DNA of 64,000 nucleotides from contig JARFIW010001343.1 in the NCBI GenBank assembly GCA_036346225.1, forward strand, positions 248,001-312,000, written 5' to 3'. Both the position numbers and the translations under genes were made by a program. Origin of the DNA: Platerodrilus igneus (lineage: Eukaryota; Arthropoda; Insecta; Coleoptera; Lycidae). Position 1 is the stretch's first letter, and each line of letters opens with the position of its first letter. Below are positions 54,271 to 64,000 of the stretch, one piece after another. A model generated the notes under the pieces. It was given only the letters and a program-made list of their open reading frames with translations. It did no database searches and was not told where the DNA came from.

Positions 54271-54881
54271 ATGGTAGTGTAGAAGTTGAATAGATAGGGA
54301 TAGAAATAGGTGTATATAGAAAAGTAGAAGTAGGTGTTTATAGAAAAATAAAATTAGGTATAGGATAAATATGGAAAGATAGTTAGATGTAGATATAAAG
54401 TTAAGTGTGTATAGATAGGATAAGATATAGATAGTGATAGTAGGTAAGGTTAAAAATAACAGAGGGACATAAGTAGACGATAGCTAGAAGAGTATGAAAG
54501 GGAAGATAGATAGAAAAGTACAAAAGTGAGGTACTTAAAGAGTCAATAAATGCCGAAAGGGTAAAATAAAAGAAAAAATAAATGAAATAAGAAAGTGAAG
54601 AGTTAGTAATAGATAGAAATAGTTAGGTAAGAGGTAGTGATAGGTGTGAATAGTTAAGTATAAATAAAGATAGGTGTAGATAGATAGAAATAAGTAGAGA
54701 TAGGTAAAAATAGATAGAAATAGGTAAATAAGTAGCGATAGGTTGGATAAATAGGTATAGGTAGTGTTAGGTGAGTAGATAGGTGCATAGAAATAGCATG
54801 TAAGATTAGATGGTAGATAGCTAGATATTTAAATTCTAGAAAACATTGGGGAGTTTTCTTAGAATTTAAATAGGGGGATTA
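54271..54881 (+). repeat. Purine-rich GATAG/AATAGGT low-complexity region and polypurine tract
   Basis: Degenerate words such as 'tagatagaaataggtaaa' and 'gataggtgtagatagatag' fill this stretch. It ends in TAGGGGGATTA (54871-54881), a likely polypurine tract directly before the 3' LTR start TGTTATGG. No frame is supported. Confidence 0.7.
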
Positions 54882-55071
54882 TGTTATGGATTCAAAGGGT
54901 TAAATTTGGGGTAAGCAATGCAATTTTAAACACTTTGTATAGAGAAAAGAACTAATTATATACGCGCAAAATTTATGTCATTTATTTAATTTAAACGAAC
55001 ATAATAAATACCGAAATATATATATTTTTTTCTAATATATGTGTAAAATATTTTGTAATATATATTTTTTT

Positions 55072-55112
<41 letters not shown>

Positions 55113-55141
55113 ATATATATATATTGAATTAAGTAACAATG

Positions 55142-55177
<36 letters not shown>

Positions 55178-57074
55178 ATGGATTCAAAGGGTTAAATTTG
55201 GGGTAAGCAATGCAATTTCAAACACCCTGTATAGAGAAAAGAACTAATTATTTACGCGCAAAATTTATTTCATTTATTTAATTTAAACGAACAAGTATTG
55301 ACGTATTTTTATAATTAATGATTGAAAAGTAATTAGGTTCATAAAGAAAACCAGTTTTAAAAACAAATAGAAACGCATAATTAATTTAATTTATTTTAAT
55401 TCAACGTGTAATAACATTAGAAAACGCACCCGGGGGTATAAAAATCAATAATCTCAAGGCAAAATGTTTGTTGTAGCAAACAGACGTCAGTTTTATATGA
55501 TACGGCGAAGCAGAAACTCCAAGAAATGTTGTTTTAAACGGTCGATAATTAAGAACACCTGCATGTTTGAAAGGTTACCTTCCTTGAATTTATCAACATA
55601 ATAAAGCGAGCTTCGTGGAATATAGTTTCCAACCGTCAGTTGCTTTGAATAACAAACTAACGAAGTTTCTTAAAGAGCAGAGGGGATGCACGACCAATAA
55701 TATGCTACAGATAGCAACGGGTACAAAAGCATTGGTTTCAAAACGCACGTATTCAATTCACGTGGACTCATGCGACGCGGTCAGCAATATCGATTTTATA
55801 TAACTCAAGTGGGGTTGGAACGCGATATCTAATATGCATAAGACAGGCATAAAAATATTACAGGCGGAGTTTTATGACGACACAGGACTGTATCATTGGT
55901 TGAAATAGATAGTTTTACAACGGACGAACACGCGACAGGTGAAAGCGCTTTTTCGGATTATATAGCGAGTCCACGAGATAAATTTCTGGAAGCTTTAAGT
56001 CAGTTAGATTAAAATTTGCAAAAGTATTATTTTAAATTAAGTATTTCGCGTGAAGAGTGGCCGAGTGGTGGCATTTTAACAGTATAAATACTCGGAGAGA
56101 ATGGGGCTCGCTGTTTTTTGATTCTCGTTGATTCTCTTTGTATTTTCATCGCTTTTGACTACGTATAATAATCAACAGACGTTATAGTAGAGGCCTGTGC
56201 ATATTGAAAAAATTTATAAATTCATAAAAAGTAGTATTAGCACTTATAACGTGGTAAGTCGAGGCCTTGTAGTTATTAACGTGTGTAGTGTCGAGTGAAT
56301 TAAATTAACCGAGGTCCAACTAGTACCATAACAAGCTAATAAAGCAATAAACAAAAGTATAATACATGTGAATTTGGATGCTGGGATGGAATGGTAATTG
56401 GTAGCACGGAGCTCGGCGTATACTGAGGTTATCATCTATAAATATCTGGTGATCAGAGCGCATAGTCATGAAGCCAAGCGATTCTGGAGGATAGAGCATC
56501 ATCGAAAGAGATGGGGACTTGAGGCATTTTTCAGGTAACTCATTTGAATTTGCTGTTATTTGATAAACTGTTGGAATTATTTGTGATGTGTGTGTGTGAA
56601 CTTTGGGGGTCATTTATGGTTATTTAACGTATCGGAAAAGATACGTGTACTTGACAATTATTAGGGTATTTTAAATATTGAAAAAAAGGTGTATGTAAAG
56701 CTTACTAAATTTCATTATGAATTTAAATTGGATTGTTAAGGGTACATGGGTTATTAATTTTGTAGTAATTGTATGCAAGGTGAAAGGCATACATTAATAA
56801 ACTGGGTTATTATGAACTCACCATACTCCAGTGTGCAATAAATATAGGGTATTATTTGGGGCCCATTTACTCCTGTTGTATTAAATGTGTTTGCAATTAA
56901 AAATTTAAAACACGGACTTTACAAAAATAGCACTTATTGAGTTGTAATTAGTGTACCAAACTGTATATATTTGTGAATAATAGTTTGTAAATAGCGGTAA
57001 ATAAATATTGTATGATTGTTGTATTATTTGGTGATTTTATTGAATGATGTGTGAGTGGGAAGGAAGAATGATTG

Positions 57075-57080
<6 letters not shown>
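54882..57080 (+). repeat. 3' LTR with an internal duplication and (AT)n tracts
   Basis: Begins TGTTATGGATTC after the polypurine tract. The first 125 bases are repeated at 55174-55294 ('tgttatggattcaaaggg', 'taaacgaaca'), after (AT)n microsatellites at 55071-55110 and 55144-55172. From 55661 it matches the 5' LTR, including TATAAATA at 56083-56090. It ends near 57080 at another (TA)n run (57077-57112). Confidence 0.8.
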
Positions 57081-57112
<32 letters not shown>

Positions 57113-57117
<5 letters not shown>

Positions 57118-57999
57118 GTAGGGGCGCTGTACTTATTGTGAATGCGTGCGTCAATTGGAGATCACACGTTTTAAGAGTGAAGCACCCTCTCGCTCTAGTC
57201 AGTATTTGTGTGGGTGGACACTGTTTTTTTTAGGAGCTCACATATACATATAGCAGTTGCAGGGTCGTGTAGCACATCTTGACATGGACGTAAATAAGTT
57301 TTTAACAATCCCGTACACGAGTTCAATGCAAGTTTCGGTGCTGCGTGTGATTTTCGCTTGACATGCATTTTATTTATTATACCTGTTGATGGTTGCAAGA
57401 CGCCGACACAAAAGGATGGTTACTTACATTCGCAGAAGAGGGTGCTTGCTATTATGTAATGATTTTACGACTACCTCCTCGCCTTTCAGTCCACTTCTCG
57501 GCCGTCGTTTATTAAATTTTCGAGTAATTTTAAGAAAACGCAGAGTTCGAATGTTTGCTAGGTGCATTCGTATAAGCACTTTACATACCCGGAACGCGAC
57601 ATTTAATACAGACAACGACCATACCACGTTGAAAAGCACCATTCAATCAATCAACAGGATTTAATAACAAAAAAACAATGAGTGAAGATATGTACATAAC
57701 AATCCTATTTACAATATTTAAATATACCATAAAAGACTCAATTATGTACAACTACTTAGATTTGCCTTCGACGAAGATTCCTGCAGTAGTAGCGGCTTAC
57801 TCTTCAATTGGGTTGAAACACTGTCGGAATTCATCAGAGGTTGGGATATCGGTGTGGCTCAAAAAAACAAAAACTGATCCAAGCACGCGAGTCCGCGATT
57901 ACTGAGGTTCGACTTATAACAGTGACTTTGCGGTAAAGTTTGTTCTATCCGAACTTCGATGCGGTACTAATTTTAATGTGCCAACTGAGGAAAGGACAA
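57113..57999. other. Unassigned DNA between two retrotransposons
   Basis: Both strands have short open frames (for example 57386-57664 plus, 57424-57642 minus), but neither shows a recognisable motif. I see no supported gene. Confidence 0.4.
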
Positions 58000-58052
58000 A
58001 CAAAAAAGCTCATCCTTTGAAGTGTAAATAAAATATTAAATGCGACAAAAAC

Positions 58053-61000
58053 CTAAATACCTGTTTCAAAAATTGGTAAATTTTGATGCGGATATTTATG
58101 TTTATACTTTTTAGGTAAATTTCCATGTCGGTATTTTGTTATGTCAAGTAGTAACGTGTTTTGTTTTTGTCTAAGTGTCTGTAGGTAAAAGTTTTGTGAA
58201 GTTTTTTGAATATGTTCGACTATGCTTTCATGTTTGCTGTTTCTTATAGATCTTTGATTTTAGCGTAGCGTCCTTCGTTAAGTATTAGTCTAAGGCATTT
58301 ATTTTGGAACCTTTGCAGCTTTTGGATGTGCGATTTAGCTGCACCGCACCAAACAGGGGTGGCGTATGTGATGGTCGGTCTTATAATTGCAGTATACAAT
58401 AGCTTTTTATTTGTCCTTTAGTGATGGATTCGAACCGAACCTTGCCCTAGGTTCGGTTCGGTTCGAAAACTTTTTAGTCCGGTTCGGTTGGAGGTTCGGT
58501 TCGAAAAAATATATTCCGGTACGGTTCGAAAAAAACGAACCGAACCTCGAACCGAACCGAACCGGTTCGACATATTAATATTTTAAACAATTAGTGCATT
58601 CAACTACAATAATTTAAATGTTTAATGTAGTTTTTATGTTTGGTAGTTGCTACTTTCAAATAAACCCAACATTAATTTGCTTTAGATTTTAGTAGCATAA
58701 ATCATATTAATACTATTTGTCCAGGTTTGATTTTTCAATGCGTACTATCTTTAACAAAGCGTAATTACAATTAAAAAGCCACCTCTAAAATTTAGAATGT
58801 GTTAATAATTGATGATTTTTACTAATATCATTTTACCGTGCAAGAACGATATCACACGATCTTTGCGATTAGTTTTATTTTAGTTTTAGTTAGTACAAAA
58901 AGAGTATTAAGACAATAAGGTGTTGCTGATTTGTTATACAGTACAAACAAAAAGTTGTTTGTCAGTTTATCTTTATTATTATTATTTCTTTTAAAAGACA
59001 ATATCAGATGGTTTTCGGAAAGAATCGTATATCTACCTTCTACCTCAAACAGCGTCTACGTTTTTCATAATAAAATATAACAGTATTTATGGCACGGGCA
59101 TTATGTCTTCTTATTATTTGCATTATACTGTGTTATTTTATGTCGGCATTGAAAAGTTTATGCCGCCATGAGTCATAAACTTCAACCCTTGGTTTTGAGA
59201 GAAAGTTCGGGTCATTCTTCTGAATTATCGGCTACTTCTAAAGACGTTGGTGGTAATGGCAACGCTAAATAAACAGTAAATATTATGGTACCATGCGTTT
59301 TGTAACACCATTTGTTGAGCGACTATGTTCAAAAGAAAAGGGGATTAGTTTTTGCTACAAGGTCTCATTCTTTAATATTAATAGAGAGCTGGTTTTCATA
59401 CAAAAGTAAAAAATTTAAAATGATGGATTACTAATACATACTTAATTAAAAATTAAATTTTTTTGTTTATTCTGAAAACTTCTGTAGTCTCTAGACCGTG
59501 ATCTCGGCTTGTATATGTTTAAGATGGTTTTCAACACGACTTCTGTTCATTAAATAAAATAAGCTCGTTTTTAAAACCAAATTTTCAAAATCATTTCGAG
59601 TTTCTTTAATATCTAATACAAGTTATAAAAAAAGCAAAAATTTGAAATAAGGAGCATTAAACAAATTGAACTAATCTAGAATTTTTTGATCTACAAACGT
59701 GCCTCGATGACAAAATTTATTAGATATGTAGCACTAACACCTATTACATTTTTTACCTATTGGCTTAAAACTCGATGACTATGTTCATTAGAGAATCGTT
59801 CTATTTCTTATATGCTTGCGACTAGAGATTTTTAAAATGTGCATTTGGGAGAAATTATGATTGACATGTTTTTAGTGAAAATTAAATTTTTTAACTAAAT
59901 TTTTATTTAAAAAATCGAACCTTTTGAACCGAACCGGACCGAACCTTGAGCTAGGTTTGGTTCGGTTCGAAAAATTTGCCGGTCCGGTTCGAGGTTCGGT
60001 TCGTAAATAAAATCTTCGGTTCGGTTCGTGTCCATCCCTAGTCCTGTTCATTGTGCTGTTTTTTGCTAGTAAAACATATATTGCCTTAAGTAGTATTATG
60101 GCTTTTACGATTGAATTTTGTATATGATACTGAAAGGTGAGTTTTGTACCTAGATGGACTCCTAAATATTTCAGGGTATCTTTTGGTGTAAATTGTTCAC
60201 CAAAAAAGACAGCTTGACGACTTAGCTGATAATTTTTGTATCTGCGATGAAAAAGAATAGTTTCGGTTTTTAGGGGATTAACAGAGATTTTCCATTTGTT
60301 ACAATATTTTTTAATTAATTTAATATGGTTTTCAACGTTTTCGAGTGCTTGCTGTGGGTTTGTGGAAGTGCAATAAACTGCAATTTCGTCAGCATAAAGA
60401 GCAAGGTTTGTGTCATGCAACGTTGGAATATCATTTATATAAATCAAATACAGAGTTGGCCCAAGGACATCCCCGAGGTACTCCTGCATTTATTTTAATT
60501 TCAGTAGACAATGTTTCACCTATTGCTACCTTAAAGCGACGCTTACTTAAATAATTACGAATAATATTTACAAGATAAGTAGGAAATTTGAGTAGTATTA
60601 ATTTATGCACAAGTCTTCTAATCCAAACCTTATCAAAGACTTTTTCAAAATTAAGGAGAGCCATGTACGTGACTTTGTGCTCGTTATACCCATTAATAAT
60701 ATCTATCTGCTTGTCCTGTCGTACTGTGATCTTTCCTAAAACCAAATTGAACATTTTGTAGAATTTTATTTTTAAGTATGTGATCGTTGATACGTGAATT
60801 TATGATCTTCTCAACTATTTTGCTTAGTGATGGCAATAGACTAACGGGCCTATAACTGGTTGCCAATTTTGGATCCTGTCCTGTTTTAAGGATGGGGGTT
60901 ACAATGACAGATTTCCAGGTCACAGGAATGTACGCATACACTAAAATTGCATTGATAATATAATGTAGCTGTATAACAGTTAAATTTTTAAGGAGGATGT

Positions 61001-62322
61001 TCGTAATGTTGTCTTTACCTGGGGCTTTGTTACTTTTCAGTTTATTAATAAAATTTTTAATTTCAGAGGGTGATGTGCGATGAACTGTATCTAAATTTTG
61101 TATTTTCTAACTGTCTATTTAATTCGGCTTCAATACGATTGTGGGAAAAATTATTAGGAATGGTTATGTGATTGCTTTCAAAAATTTCAGCTAATACATT
61201 GGCTTTATCCAGGTCTGTTTCTGCACAAACGGTGTTATGTGTTAAGGTTGGGATTGTCCGGTTCTTGTTTTTCAGGTACCTTGCCATTCTCCATATAGAA
61301 TTGTTATCAACCTTAAGATTACTCAACTTTACCTTCCAGTCATTGTTTCTAAAAACCCAGATTTTCCTATGTACCATTTTTGTCAGCGTGTGAAGTTCCG
61401 TCTTGTCTTCTGCAGAACGCGTTCTCTGCCACCTTTTATGCACTTGGTTTTTAGACCTTATTAAATCAACAATTTCATTAGGTATCGGTTTTAACCCTTC
61501 CGTTAAGTACACGGTTTTAACCGACTGTGATTTTGCAATTTCTATTGCGTTTACAAGTTTGTTGAGTTCGTTATTGATGTCATTTGCATTTTTAATGTCA
61601 TTAATTTTTATGTGTTGATCAAGTATTGTGCGGTATTGTGTCCAGTTTGTGTTTTTATAGTCTAGCAAGGATGTTTCATTAACGGTTTGTATTTTCTGTA
61701 AAGTAAATATAATGGGGTTATGGTCGGAGCTTAACTCTGCAGGGAATGAAGGATTTTGTAGATTAGGTACGTTGGTTTCAATTATTATGTCAATTGTTGT
61801 CGAATCATGTCATTAGTAGGAAATTGTGTTTTTGTATTTGTAAAATGTATCCTGCTGTTCGAGTTTTGTGTGTAGTTGAAAAGGGTATTTCCGTTCCTAT
61901 TGTTTTGGTGACAGTTCCAAGTAACGTGTTTAGCGTTTAGATCACCTACATTGATTGCGACCCAACACTTTCTAATATTTTTAGGTCGCTGGAGGTGAAC
62001 TTGTTTGTGGAACTATTGTATACCGCAATTATGTGTGTGTCGTCTGAATGATCACATGATCTATTGTGCATAGGGAATTTACCTTAGTTTGTGTAAACCG
62101 GATGTTATTTCTGATTAATACTAAAATTCCTCCACCATGAGTAGTTCTGTCTAATCTAACTATATTGTAATTCCTAAAATTAACCTTATTATTAATGCCT
62201 AATTTAGTTTCACTAATTAAAAGAATGTCTATACTAAGCCTAGTAATCAATTCTACGATTTCTTGCAGCTTATTTATAATTCCATTTGAGTTCCAGTTAG
62301 CGATTTTTATGGCCCTATCCAT
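58053..62322 (-). pseudogene. LINE ORF2 (endonuclease and reverse transcriptase), broken
   Basis: Starts at ATG 62322 ('MDRAIKIANWNSNGI'), an APE-type endonuclease start with N in 'WNSNG' and E in 'ISETKL'. The reverse transcriptase follows: 'KSVIVTPILKTGQDP', 'YRPVSLLPSLSKIVEKIINS', 'LQNVQFGFRKDHST', 'DKVWIRRLVHKL', 'VPRGCP' and 'LYADEIAVYC' (the usual Y/FADD is YADE). Then come 'NPLKTETILF', 'YLGVHL' and 'LLAKNS', where the hAT-like insert begins. Beyond it 'AIIRPTITYATPVWCGAAKS', 'FQNKCLRLILNE' and the end 'YKHKYPHQNLPIFETGI' reach a stop at 58053. At least four frameshifts or stops lie between 60400 and 62030. Confidence 0.87.
58420..60039. mobile_element. hAT-like non-autonomous element with GGTTCGGTTCG-rich ends
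   Basis: The ends AGTGATGGATTCGAACCGAACC and the reverse complement of GGTTCGGTTCGTGTCCATCCCT match at 19 of 22 bases and resemble hAT termini (C/TAGGGATGG). Flanking octamers TGTCCTTT and AGTCCTGT match at 6 of 8, an eroded 8-bp duplication. Both ends carry about 120 bp of interlaced CGGTTCGGTTCGAACCG words able to fold strongly. The interior (58600-59860) is AT-rich; a short frame at 59168-59269 is not identifiable. The element interrupts LINE ORF2, whose coding sequence resumes on both sides. Confidence 0.75.
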
Positions 62323-62389
62323 TACTCTAATTTGGAACAAAATTCTCTGAAAGTTAAAAATTTAGCCAAGTTATCTTCACATGTACTTA

Positions 62390-63468
62390 GGTTCTGTTAA
62401 GATCTTTGACGAGCTGCAGCATTTTGTCAACATCTATTAAATTATTTAGTTTATTAATTTTGCCAATCAACTCATAAAAATTAGCATCGCCTACCTTTGA
62501 AATTGGTGACGTCTGCTTCTGGGGTGCTGGTGCTGATGGTTTGGTCCATGCTTTGTAGCCAGTGCGGTGCTGGCATCCACTTAGGTGCCGGAAAATCCTC
62601 CTTAGATGGAACCTTAGGAATTGCAGATGGTGTTTTCTTGGTGAACTTTTGTGAAACGCTCAGATTTTTGTAAGTAAACTGGACATTTGACATTGTTGGC
62701 GGGATGAGGCCCCCTCACACTTAACACATTTGACTTCAGTATCTTTAGATTTCTCGCACGTGAAGGTGAAATGACCCTTAGCACATTTGAGGCATTTCGA
62801 ATTGGCATTGCAATTCGACGCCGAATGCCCCCAAAGTTGGCATCTGTGACACTGAATAATCACTCTTTGGTTACTGTACTGCACGAAACTAATTTTTGTA
62901 TGGTATAAGTACTTTACCGAATCATTCAAATTTTTTGTTTTGATTGTATTTGATGTCATTATCATATGTGCTCTAGTATTTTTCATTTGTGTACATTTTA
63001 ATACCTTAATTCCATACAACAAGTTGAATTCGTTTATCAATTCATCAGGTTCAATTTGTACAAACAATCCATGGATTACGTGGGTGATGTGTCTTTCATC
63101 CTTGTATAAGTATGTGTGATATTCAGTGTCACGAAGCAATACAGTCACACATTTATGATCTTCCTTCAAGTGGGTGTAGATGGTCAATATATCTTTGCCG
63201 TGTTTAATATAAAACTGTTCTTCAACCTTTGATTTTATAATTTCGATGAGCCGCCGGCGGTTTTCAGTCGTGCCACGTATTATAATGGGTGGTATTTTAA
63301 CTTTCTTAATAGTAGCTTCCGTTCAGCAACTACTGCTTCAGGCTATTCATCCGTGCTTAGGGAGATTTCGTCTTCCATCTTTTCAATTGCGCCATCACTT
63401 AATGGTGCAAATCTATTTTTTAATTCAACTATGGTTGAATTGGTTGATGTAACCTTTCTTTTCGGCAT
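62390..63468 (-). pseudogene. LINE ORF1 (gag-like, three zinc knuckles), broken
   Basis: The likely start is ATG 63468 ('MPKRKVTSTNSTIVELKNRF', 'APLSD'), ending in a stop at 63343. The next part, in other frames, includes 'HTYLYKDERHITHVIHGL' (the region before the knuckles in jockey ORF1, PRE_C2HC type) and 'DELINEFNLLYGIKV'. Three knuckles follow: 'CHRCQLWGHSASNC', 'CLKCAKGHFTFTC' and 'CVKCEG'. After a shift at about 62690 a Pro-rich tail ('FPAPKWMPAPHWLQ') leads to the end near 62400. It binds element RNA in relatives. Confidence 0.82.
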
Positions 63469-64000
63469 TTTGCTTGTTGTAATGTTTTCTACCTGACTAG
63501 CTTTTCTCTTGATTGAATGAATCAGTTCTGCAACTACTTGCCTTTCATTATAATTTTCAACACTCACTTCCGGAATTTTTGCAAAATAATATAAACACAA
63601 ATAAATATAAAAACAATTAACTAATAATACTATATACAGCTTAACAATATTTACAACAAAAAATAAATATAAGATTACGATACGCACGTCTGTTTAGAGT
63701 GCACCGAAACACTTTTTTTTAATGGTAAAAGATTTTAACTCGCTGTGTGGGACTCTTCCTTGCCGAAGCAAGGACATTCCCACTAAAAATCCACTTTGGT
63801 GTCGGACTCGAGATCCCTTGTCATAGACGTTTATAGGGATCCCGTGACTAGCGTACCTGGACTAGGTCTTTCACTGCCGTCGCGAATTGGAAAAAACATG
63901 GCGTTACGCGCAGTTTATTCCTTTCGGACGCGATGGAATCGCAGCAAAGATCATTGCCGGAGCATCGCACTGGGGTGTTTACGACGTTGCCATAGGGCAT
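63469..64000 (-). other. LINE 5' leader with two hairpins (partial)
   Basis: Two inverted repeats lie in the leader: GTGGGA...TCCTTG-CCGAAG-CAAGGA...TCCCAC at about 63747-63782, and GATCCCT...AGGGATC at about 63812-63840. The region beyond 63690 is GC-richer than the rest of the element. The start of the element is outside the window or not recognisable. Confidence 0.5.

Larger units (their letters stand above)
49825..57080 (+). mobile_element. LTR retrotransposon with gag and protease but no RT or integrase
   Basis: Direct repeats of about 1.4 kb (49891-51300 and 55661-57078) are the shared LTR portions. Between them lie tandem primer-binding-site-like repeats, gag (51771-53179), protease (53206-54270), a purine-rich low-complexity stretch and a polypurine tract before the 3' LTR. 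No reverse transcriptase, RNase H or integrase is seen, so it would depend on another element for mobility, or has lost pol by deletion. Confidence 0.85.
58000..64000 (-). mobile_element. Jockey-like non-LTR retrotransposon (LINE), interrupted
   Basis: Minus-strand element with a 5' leader (63469 to beyond the window), ORF1 with zinc knuckles, and ORF2 with endonuclease and reverse transcriptase ending at 58053. A 1.6-kb hAT-like element splits ORF2. The 3' end is placed only roughly at 58000, and no clear poly(A) tail or target duplication is seen. Confidence 0.85.

Noticed and set aside
57386..57664. Arginine-rich plus-strand frame of 92 codons
   Set aside because: The opposite strand is equally open and neither shows a known domain or splice sites.

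Overview
The window is eukaryotic, AT-rich and almost wholly made of repeats. The mix (Polinton/Maverick DNA transposon, Ty3/Gypsy-type LTR elements, jockey-like LINE, piggyBac, MULE, IS630/Tc1-type transposase, tRNA-derived SINEs, long satellite arrays, very short GT-AG introns) points to an insect with a large, repeat-rich genome. A beetle or a hemipteran would fit, but I cannot name the species. Almost every mobile-element gene carries stops or frameshifts, so this is a graveyard of nested insertions. I see no bacterial operon, rRNA, intact tRNA or CRISPR array.

Layout. 1-1390: a satellite of about 172 bp that flips orientation near 1163. 1420-1852: a broken insect gene fragment. 2002-18280: one nearly complete, decayed Polinton. 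Its minus strand carries a small conserved protein, integrase, a fibre-like protein, a DUF8207-like protein, packaging ATPase, major capsid, penton-type minor capsid, adenovirus-like protease, a PLA2-domain protein and one unrecognised gene. Its plus strand carries protein-primed DNA polymerase B with a 45-nt intron. The major capsid gene is split by a CpG-rich insert holding a 257-bp near-perfect palindrome, and the protease gene by a SINE with a 14-bp target duplication. The terminal inverted repeats hold five 338-bp units on the left and one on the right.

18854-24984: a Gypsy-type element on the minus strand whose pol polyprotein ends in a macro domain resembling the ADP-ribosyl-glutamate hydrolase OARD1/TARG1. 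Its 5' LTR is split by a 389-bp solo LTR of another family. 27127-27258: a possible host first exon. 27876-30914: a MULE whose terminal repeats include the transposase start codon. 31660-32896: a multi-intron IS630/Tc1-type transposase. 33653-40668: two abutting satellite arrays (about 162 bp and about 145 bp, the second with higher-order duplications). 41989-49345: a MITE, two related inverted-repeat elements, a broken piggyBac, and two tiny in-phase exons.

49825-57080: an LTR retrotransposon with gag and protease but no reverse transcriptase or integrase, with four tandem primer-binding-site-like repeats. 58000-64000: a jockey-like LINE on the minus strand, split by a 1.6-kb hAT-like element rich in GGTTCGGTTCG repeats.

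The two observations most worth following are the macro domain at the end of the Gypsy polyprotein and the phage-tail-fibre-like motif repeats in the Polinton protein at 6168-6842. Whether either is already described cannot be judged without database searches.
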